Shown here piece by piece: positions 44,311-54,582 of a stretch of 64,000 nt of DNA; the first letter of the stretch is position 1, and each line of letters begins with the position of its first letter. Source of the stretch: Candidatus Endolissoclinum faulkneri L5 (GTDB taxonomy: Bacteria; Pseudomonadota; Alphaproteobacteria; Thalassobaculales; Thalassobaculaceae); assembly GCF_000510265.1 (NCBI RefSeq), contig NZ_CP006745.1, forward strand, positions 55,443 to 119,442, in the 5' to 3' direction. The notes under the pieces were generated by a model. That model was not told where the DNA came from. It saw only the letters and a program-made list of their open reading frames with translations, and did not search any database. The translations under genes and the position numbers were made by a program.

Positions 44311-45882
44311 TATCTAGGATGTATATTATTTTTACGGCAATTATTATTAGCTTGCAGAAATACCTAATCCATATAGTATTAATTATTCTATAAGTTATTT
44401 TATATCGCCAACAATGTTTAAAAAAAGTATTTCAGAATAATATTTTATTGGCTAAAATACTCTATATATATTTTATATAGGCATCGCTCAGAGCAATTTT
44501 ACTTTTATTGTGATATATTTATTGTTATTCCCTAAAATGCTTAATTAAAAATTAAATCAATTTTAGGATTGCTGTGCATTGATTTTGTTTGTTTCAATTA
44601 TCAGTTAATTTTGTTAATAAACAAGCGAGTGTCTGTTACTTTTATTGGTATTAGTTATAACTAAAGAGAAATTATCTAATTCTAGCATTAATAACCTTAA
44701 TGCTGCTGGGCTATCTTCTTTTAGTTAGATTTAGTTCGGAATAACAATATATTGCCATTGTAATACTTTTTGTGCATCTTATGTTTTTTGTTTTTATATT
44801 ATGAACTTATTAATCAATAGCGATTTATTTGTAGAATAACTATTGGCTAGGTTTGTATATATCTTAGGGCTGGTTTTCTAGGCTTCGATGGAACCAATCT
44901 TATTTTTGACTTTTAATGATATAACTTATTCGGTCTAATATCGTATATTAGAAGCCTTTAATTTTTATATTAAATCTTAGTAATAGATCAACCAATTAAA
45001 TCATAAAAATAGAATACATTAATACTTAATTGCTTTATAATTTAGATTTTGTAGATAGAAGCTGTAATAGAGTAAGCAATAAACTTAACTAGAAACATTT
45101 TTATCGATGATTTTTCTGACAATAGAAAAATATTCTTATTTTGGTTTAATATCAAAGCAATTATATTGCTTTTGCTCCTTGCAATAGATAGCAAGTAGGT
45201 TTTAATTAAACTATTTTATTATTTGATCTTCTCAGTATATACTAGCAATTTTAGCTATGATGATTTAGTTGATATTAGTAGTTTCATTGTCTAAATGGCG
45301 AGCATATAGTTTTTTTCAGCAGTAGCATTTTATTTGACATAAAATGCTACTGCTGAAAATTAGATTAATTGGATAATTTTTAATTACTTAATGATCATTA
45401 TCTTTATTGAATTAGTAACTAAACAATAGTTACTAAACCTACTACATAATCACGTAGAAAACTTGCTTAATGTAGTAATATAAATTTTTATATTACAAAA
45501 TATAATAATATAATTAAATCTGCAATTTGTTTAATTAGTAATAAAAATATTAAATAAAATTGATATATATAGTAGAATATTTTTTGATTATGAAATGCTT
45601 GTTCTATAACTTATAATCAAATAAGTTTTATCCGTATTTACTACACATTATCATTCACAACTATCCTGATTACTTAAAAAAATAATTGAAGAAATTTATA
45701 ATCGATCCTTCTCGAGTGGCGATCAGGATTTAGCCATGTTTAAAGAGATTGATAATATCTGTTGCTTTCTAGCCGGATTAAGCTAACTATTCTTTAACAT
45801 TTATTAAATGTTTTTTATATAAGGTCTAACCTTGCCGAGGGAAACAAGCGTAACTTTTTTGATGATATGGGAGAAGTTATAG
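44311..45882. other. AT-rich spacer of about 1.6 kb
   Basis: No gene recognised between uvrD and pgi. It has a 21-bp perfect inverted repeat at 45313-45359. Confidence 0.55.
45313..45359. repeat. 21-bp perfect inverted repeat, 5-base loop
   Basis: TTTTCAGCAGTAGCATTTTA plus T (45313-45333), loop TTGAC, then the exact complement (45339-45359). It lies about 1 kb beyond uvrD and 520 bases before pgi. Confidence 0.92.
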
Positions 45883-47178
45883 ATGCTTCAAAAACTGCCA
45901 ATCGCCAACGATATTGACGCTTGTTTTATCCACAAAGTTGATGGTGGATTTTCGCCGAAAAAATTTAAGGAGATGGGAGAATTAGGCAGTATAGCGTTAG
46001 AGTTTATTCGAGCGCGTTTTGATGACGGTTCTCTTCCTATATTGACCTTGCCTTACCGTCGTGATGATATTGCTTCTTGGAAACCTATAGTGGATCGATA
46101 TCATTCACTTTATAAAGACGTGGTAGTTCTTGGCATTGGTGGTTCTATTTTGGGTGGTGCAACTGTTTGTGCTCTGGTAGATGGTTCTCTTATTACTTCT
46201 CCGCGAATACACTTTCTTGATAATATTGACCCAATCACTTTTGATTCACGCTTATCTAGTTTTGATATGGATAAAACAGGCTTTTTAGCTATATCTAAAT
46301 CTGGCAGTACGACTGAGACTTTAACAAAACTTTTAATCGTAATTGATAGATTAGGTAATAAAAATTTTAGCAAACAAATCACTTGTCTCACAGAACCAAC
46401 CGATAATCCAATGCGTCGCATTGCTTCCACATATGGTTTTTTTTGCCTAGAATATGACCCTAAGGTTATAGGCCGATTTTCTGCTTTATCAACTGCTGGC
46501 CTGCTGCCTGCTGCTATTGCTGGTCTTAATGTCGAAAGAGTACGTCACGGAGCAGCCGCTGTGTTGGACGCAACTATTTCTGCTAAAAATCCGCTAGAGA
46601 ATCCTGCTGTTGCTGGAGCTGCAATTAATGTGGCACTAGCTAGGAATCATGGGATTAATCAAACTGTTTTAATGCCTTACGTAGAAAGGCTTGAACGATT
46701 ATCGATCTGGTTTCGCCAACTTTGGGCCGAGAGCTTAGGCAAAGAAGGGCATGGGACTACTCCAGTTAATGCACTTGGCGCAGTTGACCAGCATAGTCAG
46801 ATGCAGCTTTATCTTGCTGGTCCAAAGGATAAGTTTTTCACTGTGATATGCAGCGATCCTCGCGGTTTAGGTGGTCGGGTACGCGCTGAACTTGCTGGTA
46901 GTGCTGCTGAATCTCTTAATTATTTGGTTGGACATACTATGGGTGATTTGATGGCAGCTGAGCAGCGAGCAACTATTGACTGTTTAATTCGTAATTCTTG
47001 CCCAACTCGGCTTATTAGTTTTAGTAATTTGAACGAGGAAGTGATGGGGGGGCTAATTATGCAATTTATTTTGGAGACTATCGCTGCTGCTCAGATCATG
47101 GGTATCAACGCTTTTGATCAACCTGTAGTTGAGGAAAATAAGTTACTGATCCGTCAATTTTTACAGGAAGAAACCTGA
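45883..47178 (+). CDS. pgi: Glucose-6-phosphate isomerase
   Basis: A 431-residue enzyme interconverting glucose-6-phosphate and fructose-6-phosphate. Substrate-binding segments LGIGGSILGG and AISKSGSTTETL, and the catalytic segment AESLGKEGHGTTP, are present. It is of the shorter bacterial type (E. coli Pgi has about 549 residues), with no sign of truncation. ATG at 45883 has GGGAGAA upstream. The mutL remnant follows at once on the same strand. Confidence 0.95.
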   Translation: MLQKLPIANDIDACFIHKVDGGFSPKKFKEMGELGSIALEFIRARFDDGSLPILTLPYRRDDIASWKPIVDRYHSLYKDVVVLGIGGSILGGATVCALVDGSLITSPRIHFLDNIDPITFDSRLSSFDMDKTGFLAISKSGSTTETLTKLLIVIDRLGNKNFSKQITCLTEPTDNPMRRIASTYGFFCLEYDPKVIGRFSALSTAGLLPAAIAGLNVERVRHGAAAVLDATISAKNPLENPAVAGAAINVALARNHGINQTVLMPYVERLERLSIWFRQLWAESLGKEGHGTTPVNALGAVDQHSQMQLYLAGPKDKFFTVICSDPRGLGGRVRAELAGSAAESLNYLVGHTMGDLMAAEQRATIDCLIRNSCPTRLISFSNLNEEVMGGLIMQFILETIAAAQIMGINAFDQPVVEENKLLIRQFLQEET

Positions 47179-47261
47179 TTGTAGATATAATGTGCAATGT
47201 GTGTTATTTTTTTTTAAACAGAAGCTACTTTAAGTTTATACACTGCTTTCAATAGTCATAG

Positions 47262-48130
47262 ATTCTCGCTGGAGAACTGTTGATCATAGTAGTAGATCCT
47301 TGAATTCATTGGTGGAGAATGCGATAGATTCCTCTACGCGTCGATTGCTTTGTATTGTGAGTGGTGATTTTATTTTGATATTCAATATCGGAATGATAAC
47401 TGGGGTAGTATTAGGTGCTGATACATTGACTATTCTGATAAAACGCTATTATAGCTCTAAGCTAACCTAGGATTGTATTTGCTAATATTTAGGATTGTGG
47501 ATTTTTTTTAAGGGGCATTTCGTTAATCCGAGCTGAGTTCGATTGTGGATTATTTGCACTGGAATTAATACCGATTAAGTTTGGGCAATTGAGGTAAATA
47601 ACAATTACTTTAGGCAATTGAAGCTAAATGGTGTTGAAAGTAGATATAAAGGAGAGCTAGATGACTTAATTTTTGCTACTCTACCCCAGATGATTAATAT
47701 TTTGAAATCCTTGCGCATTGATCAAAGTTATTAGTAGAAGTTGTTCAGGGATTAGAAGACAGCTGATCTGAGCGTTGTTTTTGCTGATCATTGATATTAG
47801 CAATTCGCTTTAATTTAAAGGATAAGGAGTATAGATTGAGTGACTGCTTTTTGTTATAGAGAATGAATACGTTGCTATTATTGCTTAAGAGTTTCAGGAA
47901 ACGCATTATCAGTTAATAGTCAGAATGCTAATTTTTTACTGAAATGCGAACCTGCGCACTTTGCACTCAGATATTTGACGCAAACAATTGCCCCTACTCG
48001 ATAATATCCCAATTAATTGTTACAGGTTATGCTTTATTTTATAGCTTAAGGTCTGCATTTACATTTAAGGTTTTGCTTGCCAAAAGATAATTTAAATGTG
48101 ACTTTTATTTATCTAGAAGTTGGGTATGAT
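47262..48130 (+). pseudogene. mutL: Decayed mutL (DNA mismatch repair)
   Basis: Broken reading frames follow MutL order over about 870 bases. At 47262 AGELL matches the AGEVV box. After a one-base shift, LVENAIDSSTRRL (from 47309) matches LVENAIDAGATRI, and the same frame continues to GADTLTILIKRYYSSKLT, matching the ADDLxLAxxRHATSKL region, until a stop at 47467. Near 47480-47530, LGL and FKG fall where LGFRGEAL belongs. From 47654, ELDDLIFATLPQMINILKS matches VEVRDLFFATPARLKFLKS, then stops. At 48095, NVTFIYLEVGYD matches NVHPTKAEVRF. At least three frameshifts and several stops are seen. The N-terminal ATPase domain is traceable; the C-terminal dimerisation domain was not found. Confidence 0.85.
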
Positions 48131-48295
48131 TGTGCGATTGTAGACTGCCAGATAGTTTATTGTTGTTAATGTTTTGTAAATAAATTATAAACAGAAATCG
48201 TTACATGTTGTCCGTTTCTCGATGATACTTTAAGAATGTTTTATTATCAAAAACAATCATAAATCCAACAAGAATAAGGGTGTGTTGATCAGTAA

Positions 48296-48319
48296 TCTGC
48301 TACCTTATCTGCTACCTTA
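48296..48319. repeat. 12-base tandem duplication
   Basis: TCTGCTACCTTA is repeated exactly head to tail (48296-48307, 48308-48319). Confidence 0.85.
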
Positions 48320-48670
48320 TAATTTTTATTATAATCGAATTTTCTTACGAAATGAATTAATAAACTCATGTTGTATTCTCTCCTTGGGCTTCCCTGAAAT
48401 TCAGATTGTTTCGGAAATTTTAAGTGACAATAGCGCACATCATTTAGGTTAACTAGATAACTAGGATTTTATAGAACAACTGAAAACAAAAGTGAGACGA
48501 ATCAAGCAATGTTAATTGAGCAAGAGCATAAGGCCTTCCCACTCGAAGTGGCTAAAGTGCTTGCATTCATAGTAATTATATTGTTCCTGCAATATTGATT
48601 ATTTATCAGTAAGCTGTTTATAGTGCTTGGTTTATGGATAAATAAAAATCTATAGATAATAGTGGTATAG

Positions 48671-48716
48671 CAATATCTCCTAATTATAACAGCGATGTTA
48701 TAATTAGGAGATATTG
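48671..48716. repeat. 21-bp perfect inverted repeat, 4-base loop
   Basis: CAATATCTCCTAATTATAAC plus A (48671-48691), loop GCGA (a GNRA tetraloop if transcribed), then the exact complement (48696-48716). Confidence 0.92.
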
Positions 48717-49898
48717 TTGTTATTATACTAACTAATCGTGCCAATAGAATTGGAAGGTTTAAAATTGTTAACAGACAAATTAAGGCAAGGTATTGTGATT
48801 ATAAGTGAGGTGTTTGTTATTTTTTAATCATCTCGATAAGTATTGCTTTGTTGTATAATCTAATATAAAGGAATTATGGAGAATGATCACACAATATTCC
48901 TTAAACTGTAGACTGGTTGGTATATTGCGATACTATAAGCTTTCTACAGTTTTGCTTCCTCCTGATCCAAAAATGAATATTTAATTGGATAAATGCTCCT
49001 TTTTCAGATGGAATATATCCCTATTAAGCTAACGCTCTATCGGATACGAGATTGTATTTCTTAGATAAGTTTAGCTTAAACTTGAGGATATCAAAGATTG
49101 TCCTAATATAAATTTTAATTATCATATTTTTTATAAAATGTTATACAAAAAAAATGTTATACAAAAATATACTTAATTATTTTCTAAATTAAATTAGCTT
49201 TTATTTTATTTATTGTTGTTTTTACAAGCGATAAGGAATATTAGCTAATGGTGTCATCTTTGGTTTTCCTAGTAAGCAATCAGCGTTTTATTTGCTGATA
49301 AGCTATTATTAATATAGATTAAAGTACTAATCAATTTGATTTTGTGCAAATTTTAACTTGGATAGTTTGTTCATTGCAACAAATAACGATAAACTTAATA
49401 TCCGTAAAGCAAAATATTAAGTTTAGGTGCGTGAACCTATGGGCAAAGCTATAAATTTTGTCGTTTAAATCAAGAATGAGGTGGCTAATTTCAAGCAAGT
49501 TTTTATTGATTAATGTTTATGGAAATATTCTCAGCTATCTTTCCGCATGCTAAAGGAACAAATTTGTTTGCTAAGTTGAAAAAAATTTTCAGAAAAGATA
49601 TGGGTTTGTCTATTCTTTTTAAGAAGAGCAATTAATTTTTATTTAAAATTAACCACTGTATGCGCCAATTTGCTTAACCTGCAAAGTAATTTATTAAACT
49701 AAGGTTACAATGATGTATACAAATTTATTACTTAAGATATACAATTGTAATAATTATAAAATTTATTTTTTAAAATAAAAGCAATGTTTATTAATCATAA
49801 ATAATGAATACTTAAAAAGTGTATATTACAAATTACCTAGTTAAAAAAGATTAAAGCAAGATTATTCTTGAAGAGAGAAATTATAATATACCAAAAAT

Positions 49899-49967
49899 TA
49901 TCAAGTTTAATGTTAGCTAATTACAAATATTATTAGTATCTTTAATTAGCCAACATTAAACTTGATA
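49899..49967. repeat. 25-bp inverted repeat with one mismatch
   Basis: TATCAAGTTTAATGTTAGCT plus AATTA (49899-49923) pairs with 49943-49967 at 24 of 25 positions, across a 19-base loop. Confidence 0.85.
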
Positions 49968-50696
49968 GCAGCTTTACGTAAAATTTACGTTTTATTTTAA
50001 ATGATTTTGGTCTCATTTATTGGAGTAGATTGTATGTTAGTATATGAATAAAATCAGGTGTTAGGTTAGGTAAAAATTATTCATTTATCTAGTAACGTTT
50101 ATCTACAACTGCTTGCTTTGAAGCGCTAATCAACTACTGTGCCATTCTGGCAGTGATAGTCTAATGATTGAGAATTAGCAGCATTTTAGCAAAATCGTAG
50201 TATATTTTGTTTTAAAAATATAATTTTCTTATTTCGTAAAAATTTGATTGTTTATTCTTGATTTTAAAAATTACTCAAGCTATACCAATGAGATTGAAGT
50301 ATGACTATCGTATAAAAATTTTTTTATTGACTTTGAACAACAACAATCTCTCTTATTTTAGAGATTTAAGAATCATGTAAGGATATTTTTTCTAGAATGA
50401 TTTAGAACATTCACAAGCAGCAATCATTTTAACTATTTTATCAATTAGTATTTATTTAGTTAGCAGTCGCTAGTAATTTACGTCGAAAATAACTTCCTTG
50501 ATTATTTATTAGGTTACAGTAATTTAATTGAATTATTTCGCTAGTATATTAATCAGAATAATAATTAATCAGAATAATATTCTATTAAATTTAACAATAA
50601 AGCCTTGTTAACGAACATTATGCTTGTGTTATAGTAGATTTTTAAGAAAACCTGCGCATAATGTCAGCCTTATCTAATTAGTAATTTTTAAACATT

Positions 50697-50741
50697 TTAC
50701 TCTTCCTTATAATTATTGACAATAATTATAAGGAAGAGTAA
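50697..50741. repeat. 21-bp perfect inverted repeat, 3-base loop
   Basis: TTACTCTTCCTTATAATTAT plus T (50697-50717), loop GAC, then the exact complement (50721-50741). It lies about 700 bases upstream of fabA. Confidence 0.92.
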
Positions 50742-51431
50742 TGCGTAGCTTAATAAAATATCACGATTATTAACTGTCAGCGCGACACATAACATGCAGT
50801 CTCTTGATCAAGATATAGTATAAATATTACATCTTTTTGTGTTATCTTTAATATAAAAGAGTCTTTTAAGATCAGCAAGGCTTAACTAATTTATGCTATT
50901 AAGCTACCGACATTGTGTTAAAAATGACCTTAGTAAAATTGTTTTCTCGCACAATTATATAAAATATTTTAATGTTTGTATCTGCGTACAACTTTATCCA
51001 GAAGTTTCTGGATTATCGCTAAAAATATCTATATTTTTATGATCCGCGATGTAGGTTATGCTGATCGGTAGTGGGATTTAGCTTAATGTTATTAAGCGTA
51101 ATTCTAGGAATGAAATGCAATGAGTTAATAAGTTATTCGCAAGCTTGGTATATTTTATCCGTTTTGGATGAAAAAATAGTTACAAAATTGTACGATTTAA
51201 TGTGATGTACGATTTTATCTTTAAAACTTAACCTATAACGTTATTATTCTTGAAATAAAGCATTATTATGAAGTTTTGCAAATTAGTAATGCCTGTTCTT
51301 CGCAAGCGTAAGGTCGATTTAGTTTGTTTGGGATTAATTGAATATGGCGTGATACTCAGTTTGATTGCATTGCAAATATGGATGCCGTGTTTACGATAAG
51401 AGTGACGGACCAACGAACGGCGAGGCCGGTA

Positions 51432-51959
51432 TTGGAACCAAAAAAGCGGAGTAGCTTTTCCTACAATGATCTTCTCGAATGCGCCCACGGACGTTTGTTT
51501 GGTCCTGGTAACGCTCGACTTCCACTACCCCCCATGCTTATGTTTGATCGCATTACTCATATCGCTGAAGTTGGTGGTGCTAACGACAAGGGTGAAGTAG
51601 AAGCTGAGCTTGATATCAGGCCTGATCTTTGGTTTTTTCTGTGCCATTTCGAAAATGATCCAGTAATGCCCGGATGTTTAGGCATGGATGCTCTCTGGCA
51701 ATTGCTTGGCTTTATGCTGGGTTGGCTTGGTGGACATGGTGCTGGTCGAGCGATTTCAGCATGCGAGGTTAAATTTATTGGTCAAATTGTGCCCACAGCA
51801 AAAAAAGTTCGATATCATCTTGATCTAAAACGAATTATTAGTCGCAAGCTGTTTCTTGGTATAGCAGACGGATGGGTTGACTGTGATGATGTTCGGGTGT
51901 TTGAGGCTAAAGATATTCGTGTTGGTCTATTCGCTAATATAGCGGCCGCTGTAGCTTGA
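51432..51959 (+). CDS. fabA: 3-hydroxydecanoyl-ACP dehydratase/isomerase
   Basis: Dehydrates beta-hydroxyacyl-ACP and isomerises the C10 intermediate, starting unsaturated fatty acid synthesis together with FabB. The catalytic His and Asp are in [40 protein letters not shown] is the family N-terminus. I chose TTG at 51432: GAGG lies 6 bases upstream and the 175-residue product matches family length. ATG at 51378 adds 18 residues with no homology and has no ribosome site. The fabB start follows 11 bases after the stop, so the genes form an operon. Confidence 0.95.
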   Translation: MEPKKRSSFSYNDLLECAHGRLFGPGNARLPLPPMLMFDRITHIAEVGGANDKGEVEAELDIRPDLWFFLCHFENDPVMPGCLGMDALWQLLGFMLGWLGGHGAGRAISACEVKFIGQIVPTAKKVRYHLDLKRIISRKLFLGIADGWVDCDDVRVFEAKDIRVGLFANIAAAVA

Positions 51960-51970
51960 CGGAGAACAGA

Positions 51971-53194
51971 ATGCGACGCGTCGTGGTTACCGGTATCGGT
52001 GTAATTTCCCCGATTGGCAATGATAAGGCAGAGGTGGTTAAGTCTCTGAAAACAGGTCGCTCAGGAATCACTTTTGCTCCCGAGTATAAAGAGATAGGCT
52101 TTCGTAGCCATGTACACGGTTCGCTAAAAATTAATCTTGATGATCGAATTGATCGAAAACTTTTAAGATTTATGGGAGATGGAGTCGGATACAATTATCT
52201 TGCTATGGAAGAAGCTATCGCGGATAGTGGCTTAGAAAATGCTGACATATCTAATCCACGCACTGGGTTGGTAATGGGTTCTGGAGGTCCATCAACACGC
52301 AATATGATGAGAGCTTTTGATATTGCGAGAGAAAAAAGTCCAAAAAGAGTTGGGCCTTACATGGTCCCAAGAGTGATGTCTTCGACTAATTCTGCTAATT
52401 TATCGACAATTTATAAAATAAATGGATTAAGTTATTCGATAAGCTCAGCTTGCTCGACGAGCTCTCATTGTATTGGAAATGGCGTAGAGCTAATACAATA
52501 TGGTAAACAGGATATTATTTTAGCTGGCGGCGGCGAGGAGTTACATTGGACCTTGTCGGTTTTATTTGATGCTATGGGTGCGTTGTCTTCTAAATACAAT
52601 GATTCACCGGAGAAAGCTTCACGACCATATGATACAAGTCGTGATGGATTTGTGATTGCGGGTGGTGGCGGTGTAGTAGTGCTTGAGGAATTTACACATG
52701 CTAAAGCCCGCGGAGCAAATATTTACGGTGAAATTATTGGTTATGGCGCTACCTCGGACGGATCTGATATGGTAGCGCCTTCAGGCGAGGGTGGGTTACG
52801 TGCAATGCAGCTAGCCATGGCTAATGTGCATGATCCAGTAGACTACATCAATACTCATGGAACTTCCACACCGGTAGGTGATATGGTTGAGCTGATTTCA
52901 ATCTCTGAGGCGTTTCGTAATCAAAATAAAATTCCATTAATTAGCTCTACTAAGTCAATGACTGGCCATAGCCAGGGCGCAGCTGGAGTGCATGAAGCGA
53001 TTTACACATTGCTGATGATGAACGGTAATTTTATTGCTCCTTCGATTAATATTGAAGCAATAGAACCAGAAGCGGAGGCTATGCCAATTGTACGTGAGCC
53101 TATATTAGGCCAACACGTTAATATAGCGTTATCAAATAGTTTTGGATTTGGAGGTACCAATGCAGTTCTTGCCTTTCGGCGAGGAGACGTCTGA
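51971..53194 (+). CDS. fabB: 3-oxoacyl-ACP synthase I
   Basis: A 407-residue condensing enzyme that elongates saturated and unsaturated acyl-ACPs with malonyl-ACP. The Cys-His-His triad is visible: [14 protein letters not shown] (Cys), [11 protein letters not shown] (His) and [11 protein letters not shown] (His). The C-terminus has [14 protein letters not shown] chose ATG at 51971, preceded by GGAG with a 6-base spacer, rather than the TTG at 51956 overlapping fabA. It is the second gene of fabA-fabB-fabI. Confidence 0.97.
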   Translation: MRRVVVTGIGVISPIGNDKAEVVKSLKTGRSGITFAPEYKEIGFRSHVHGSLKINLDDRIDRKLLRFMGDGVGYNYLAMEEAIADSGLENADISNPRTGLVMGSGGPSTRNMMRAFDIAREKSPKRVGPYMVPRVMSSTNSANLSTIYKINGLSYSISSACSTSSHCIGNGVELIQYGKQDIILAGGGEELHWTLSVLFDAMGALSSKYNDSPEKASRPYDTSRDGFVIAGGGGVVVLEEFTHAKARGANIYGEIIGYGATSDGSDMVAPSGEGGLRAMQLAMANVHDPVDYINTHGTSTPVGDMVELISISEAFRNQNKIPLISSTKSMTGHSQGAAGVHEAIYTLLMMNGNFIAPSINIEAIEPEAEAMPIVREPILGQHVNIALSNSFGFGGTNAVLAFRRGDV

Positions 53195-53285
53195 GAAGCT
53201 GGTCTGCGTGTTTTGTTTGTCTGGTAGACCAAGAAATTTCAATGAACCTGTCGCGTTGTCGAGACATTGAAAAAACAGGAGATCT

Positions 53286-54095
53286 ATGTCGAATTCGCCC
53301 TCTCCCCTGCCGATTATGGCCGGTAAGCGCGGGCTTATTGTCGGAGTTGCTAATGATAGATCGATCGCTTGGGGGATTGCTGCTGTATTAGCAGAGCATG
53401 GTGCGGAGCTTGCGTTTACTTATCAGAACGAGAGTATTGAGCGGAGAGTAAAACCGTTAGCTAATTCTGTACAGGCTGATATTGTATTGCAATGTGACCT
53501 CACTGATTATAAATCGCTTGATTTGGTAGTCAAGCAAATTAAGGAGAGGTGGGGTAAGATTGACTTTTCTCTGCACGCCGTAGCCTATTCAGATAAAGCA
53601 GAACTTAAGGGCAAGTACTACGAGACATCTCGATCAAATTTCATTAATACTATGGATGTGTCTTGCTTTTCATTTACAGCGCTCGCACAACGTTTATCAC
53701 CTTTGATGACTGATGGCGGTAGCTTATTAACCTTATCCTACCTTGGAGCCGAGCGTAGTACACCAAACTATAACGTTATGGGTGTAGCTAAAGCAGCGCT
53801 TGAAGCTAGTGTGAGATATCTTGCGGTTGATCTAGGTCCGAATGGTATCCGAGTGAACGCATTGTCAGCTGGTCCAATGCGCACTCTAGCAGGTTCAGCT
53901 ATAGCTGACGCACGTTATACTTTTCGTTTTTCTAAGAACGTGGCACCATTAGGCCGCAATGCAGCTTTAGAGGAAGTTGGAAGAACTGGATTGTATTTAT
54001 TGTCACATTTGTCTTCGGGTGTTACCGGGGAAATAGTTCATGTGGACGGTGGGTTTCATTCTGTTGGTATTCCACGTCCTAATCGCCAAGGATAA
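53286..54095 (+). CDS. fabI: Enoyl-ACP reductase (NADH)
   Basis: A 269-residue SDR-type enzyme performing the final reduction in each fatty acid elongation cycle. The N-terminal cofactor segment GKRGLIVGVANDRSIAWGIA and the active-site Tyr-x6-Lys in PNYNVMGVAKAALEAS are intact, as is GGSLLTLSYLGAE. ATG at 53286 follows AGGAG. It is third in the fab cluster, 91 bases after fabB. Its last five codons and stop are the left arm of a long perfect hairpin. Confidence 0.97.
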   Translation: MSNSPSPLPIMAGKRGLIVGVANDRSIAWGIAAVLAEHGAELAFTYQNESIERRVKPLANSVQADIVLQCDLTDYKSLDLVVKQIKERWGKIDFSLHAVAYSDKAELKGKYYETSRSNFINTMDVSCFSFTALAQRLSPLMTDGGSLLTLSYLGAERSTPNYNVMGVAKAALEASVRYLAVDLGPNGIRVNALSAGPMRTLAGSAIADARYTFRFSKNVAPLGRNAALEEVGRTGLYLLSHLSSGVTGEIVHVDGGFHSVGIPRPNRQG

Positions 54096-54125
54096 AATAT
54101 TATTATATTTTATCCTTGGCGATTA
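54080..54125 (+). repeat. 21-bp perfect hairpin covering the fabI stop codon
   Basis: 54080-54100 and 54105-54125 are exact complements around loop TATT. The left arm contains the last fabI codons (AATCGCCAAGGATAA). The hairpin could act as a 3' stabiliser or a terminator, but no T run follows. Because one arm is coding sequence, the other arm was probably copied from it. Confidence 0.92.
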
Positions 54126-54582
54126 TTATAAATCTTATGTTCACCTTAAGTATTATTGTAATCTTACCGATTATTTAAAATTTTAGATTAATCCTTTTGT
54201 CCTTCTTGGAAAGGAATTTTTAAATTCAAATTACTATCTGCGATATATTTAAAAATTGTTTAAATTTAAAAAAACTTTTCTATGAATTACGTTAGTAAAG
54301 TATTAACTATTAGATTTATTGAATTGTCAATTACAAGCATTAAAAGTAACATTGTTAGTTTTTGAATAGCATAAATAAATTAGTCTAGCTATAATTTAAT
54401 ATTTCTATAAATGCGTTATTTGCTTTTTGAATTAAATTTATATTCCTTAATAAAAAACGTTTCGTTTTTTTATAAAATTTCAATAATTTTATTGAATTTT
54501 TCATTATACTTACAGCTAAATATACTGATATATCAGTATATTTAGCTGTAAGTATAATGAAAAATTGGTTGTATAGGGTTTG
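54096..54582. other. Spacer between fabI and rsmE with two palindromes
   Basis: No gene. It begins with the fabI 3' hairpin and ends with a 72-bp perfect palindrome just before rsmE. Confidence 0.65.
54495..54566. repeat. 72-bp perfect spacerless palindrome
   Basis: Arms 54495-54530 and 54531-54566 are exact complements over all 36 positions with no spacer; the centre reads ACTGATATATCAGT. It ends 16 bases before the rsmE ATG. As RNA it would fold into a very stable hairpin in the rsmE leader; as DNA it could extrude a cruciform. Confidence 0.95.

Larger units (their letters stand above)
48131..51431. other. 3.3-kb spacer with repeats upstream of fabA
   Basis: No intact gene. The beginning probably holds the eroded end of mutL. 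A 39-codon frame at 49519-49638 (MEIFSAIFPHAKGTNLF) looks mildly protein-like but is unidentified. It contains three long inverted repeats (48671-48716, 49899-49967, 50697-50741) and short tandem duplications (48296-48319, 50548-50578). The last 400 bases are less AT-rich and should hold the fab promoter; irr, the usual neighbour, was not found. Confidence 0.5.

Noticed and set aside
48502..48744. 80-codon minus-strand frame
   Set aside because: It runs through a perfect inverted repeat and shows no family character.
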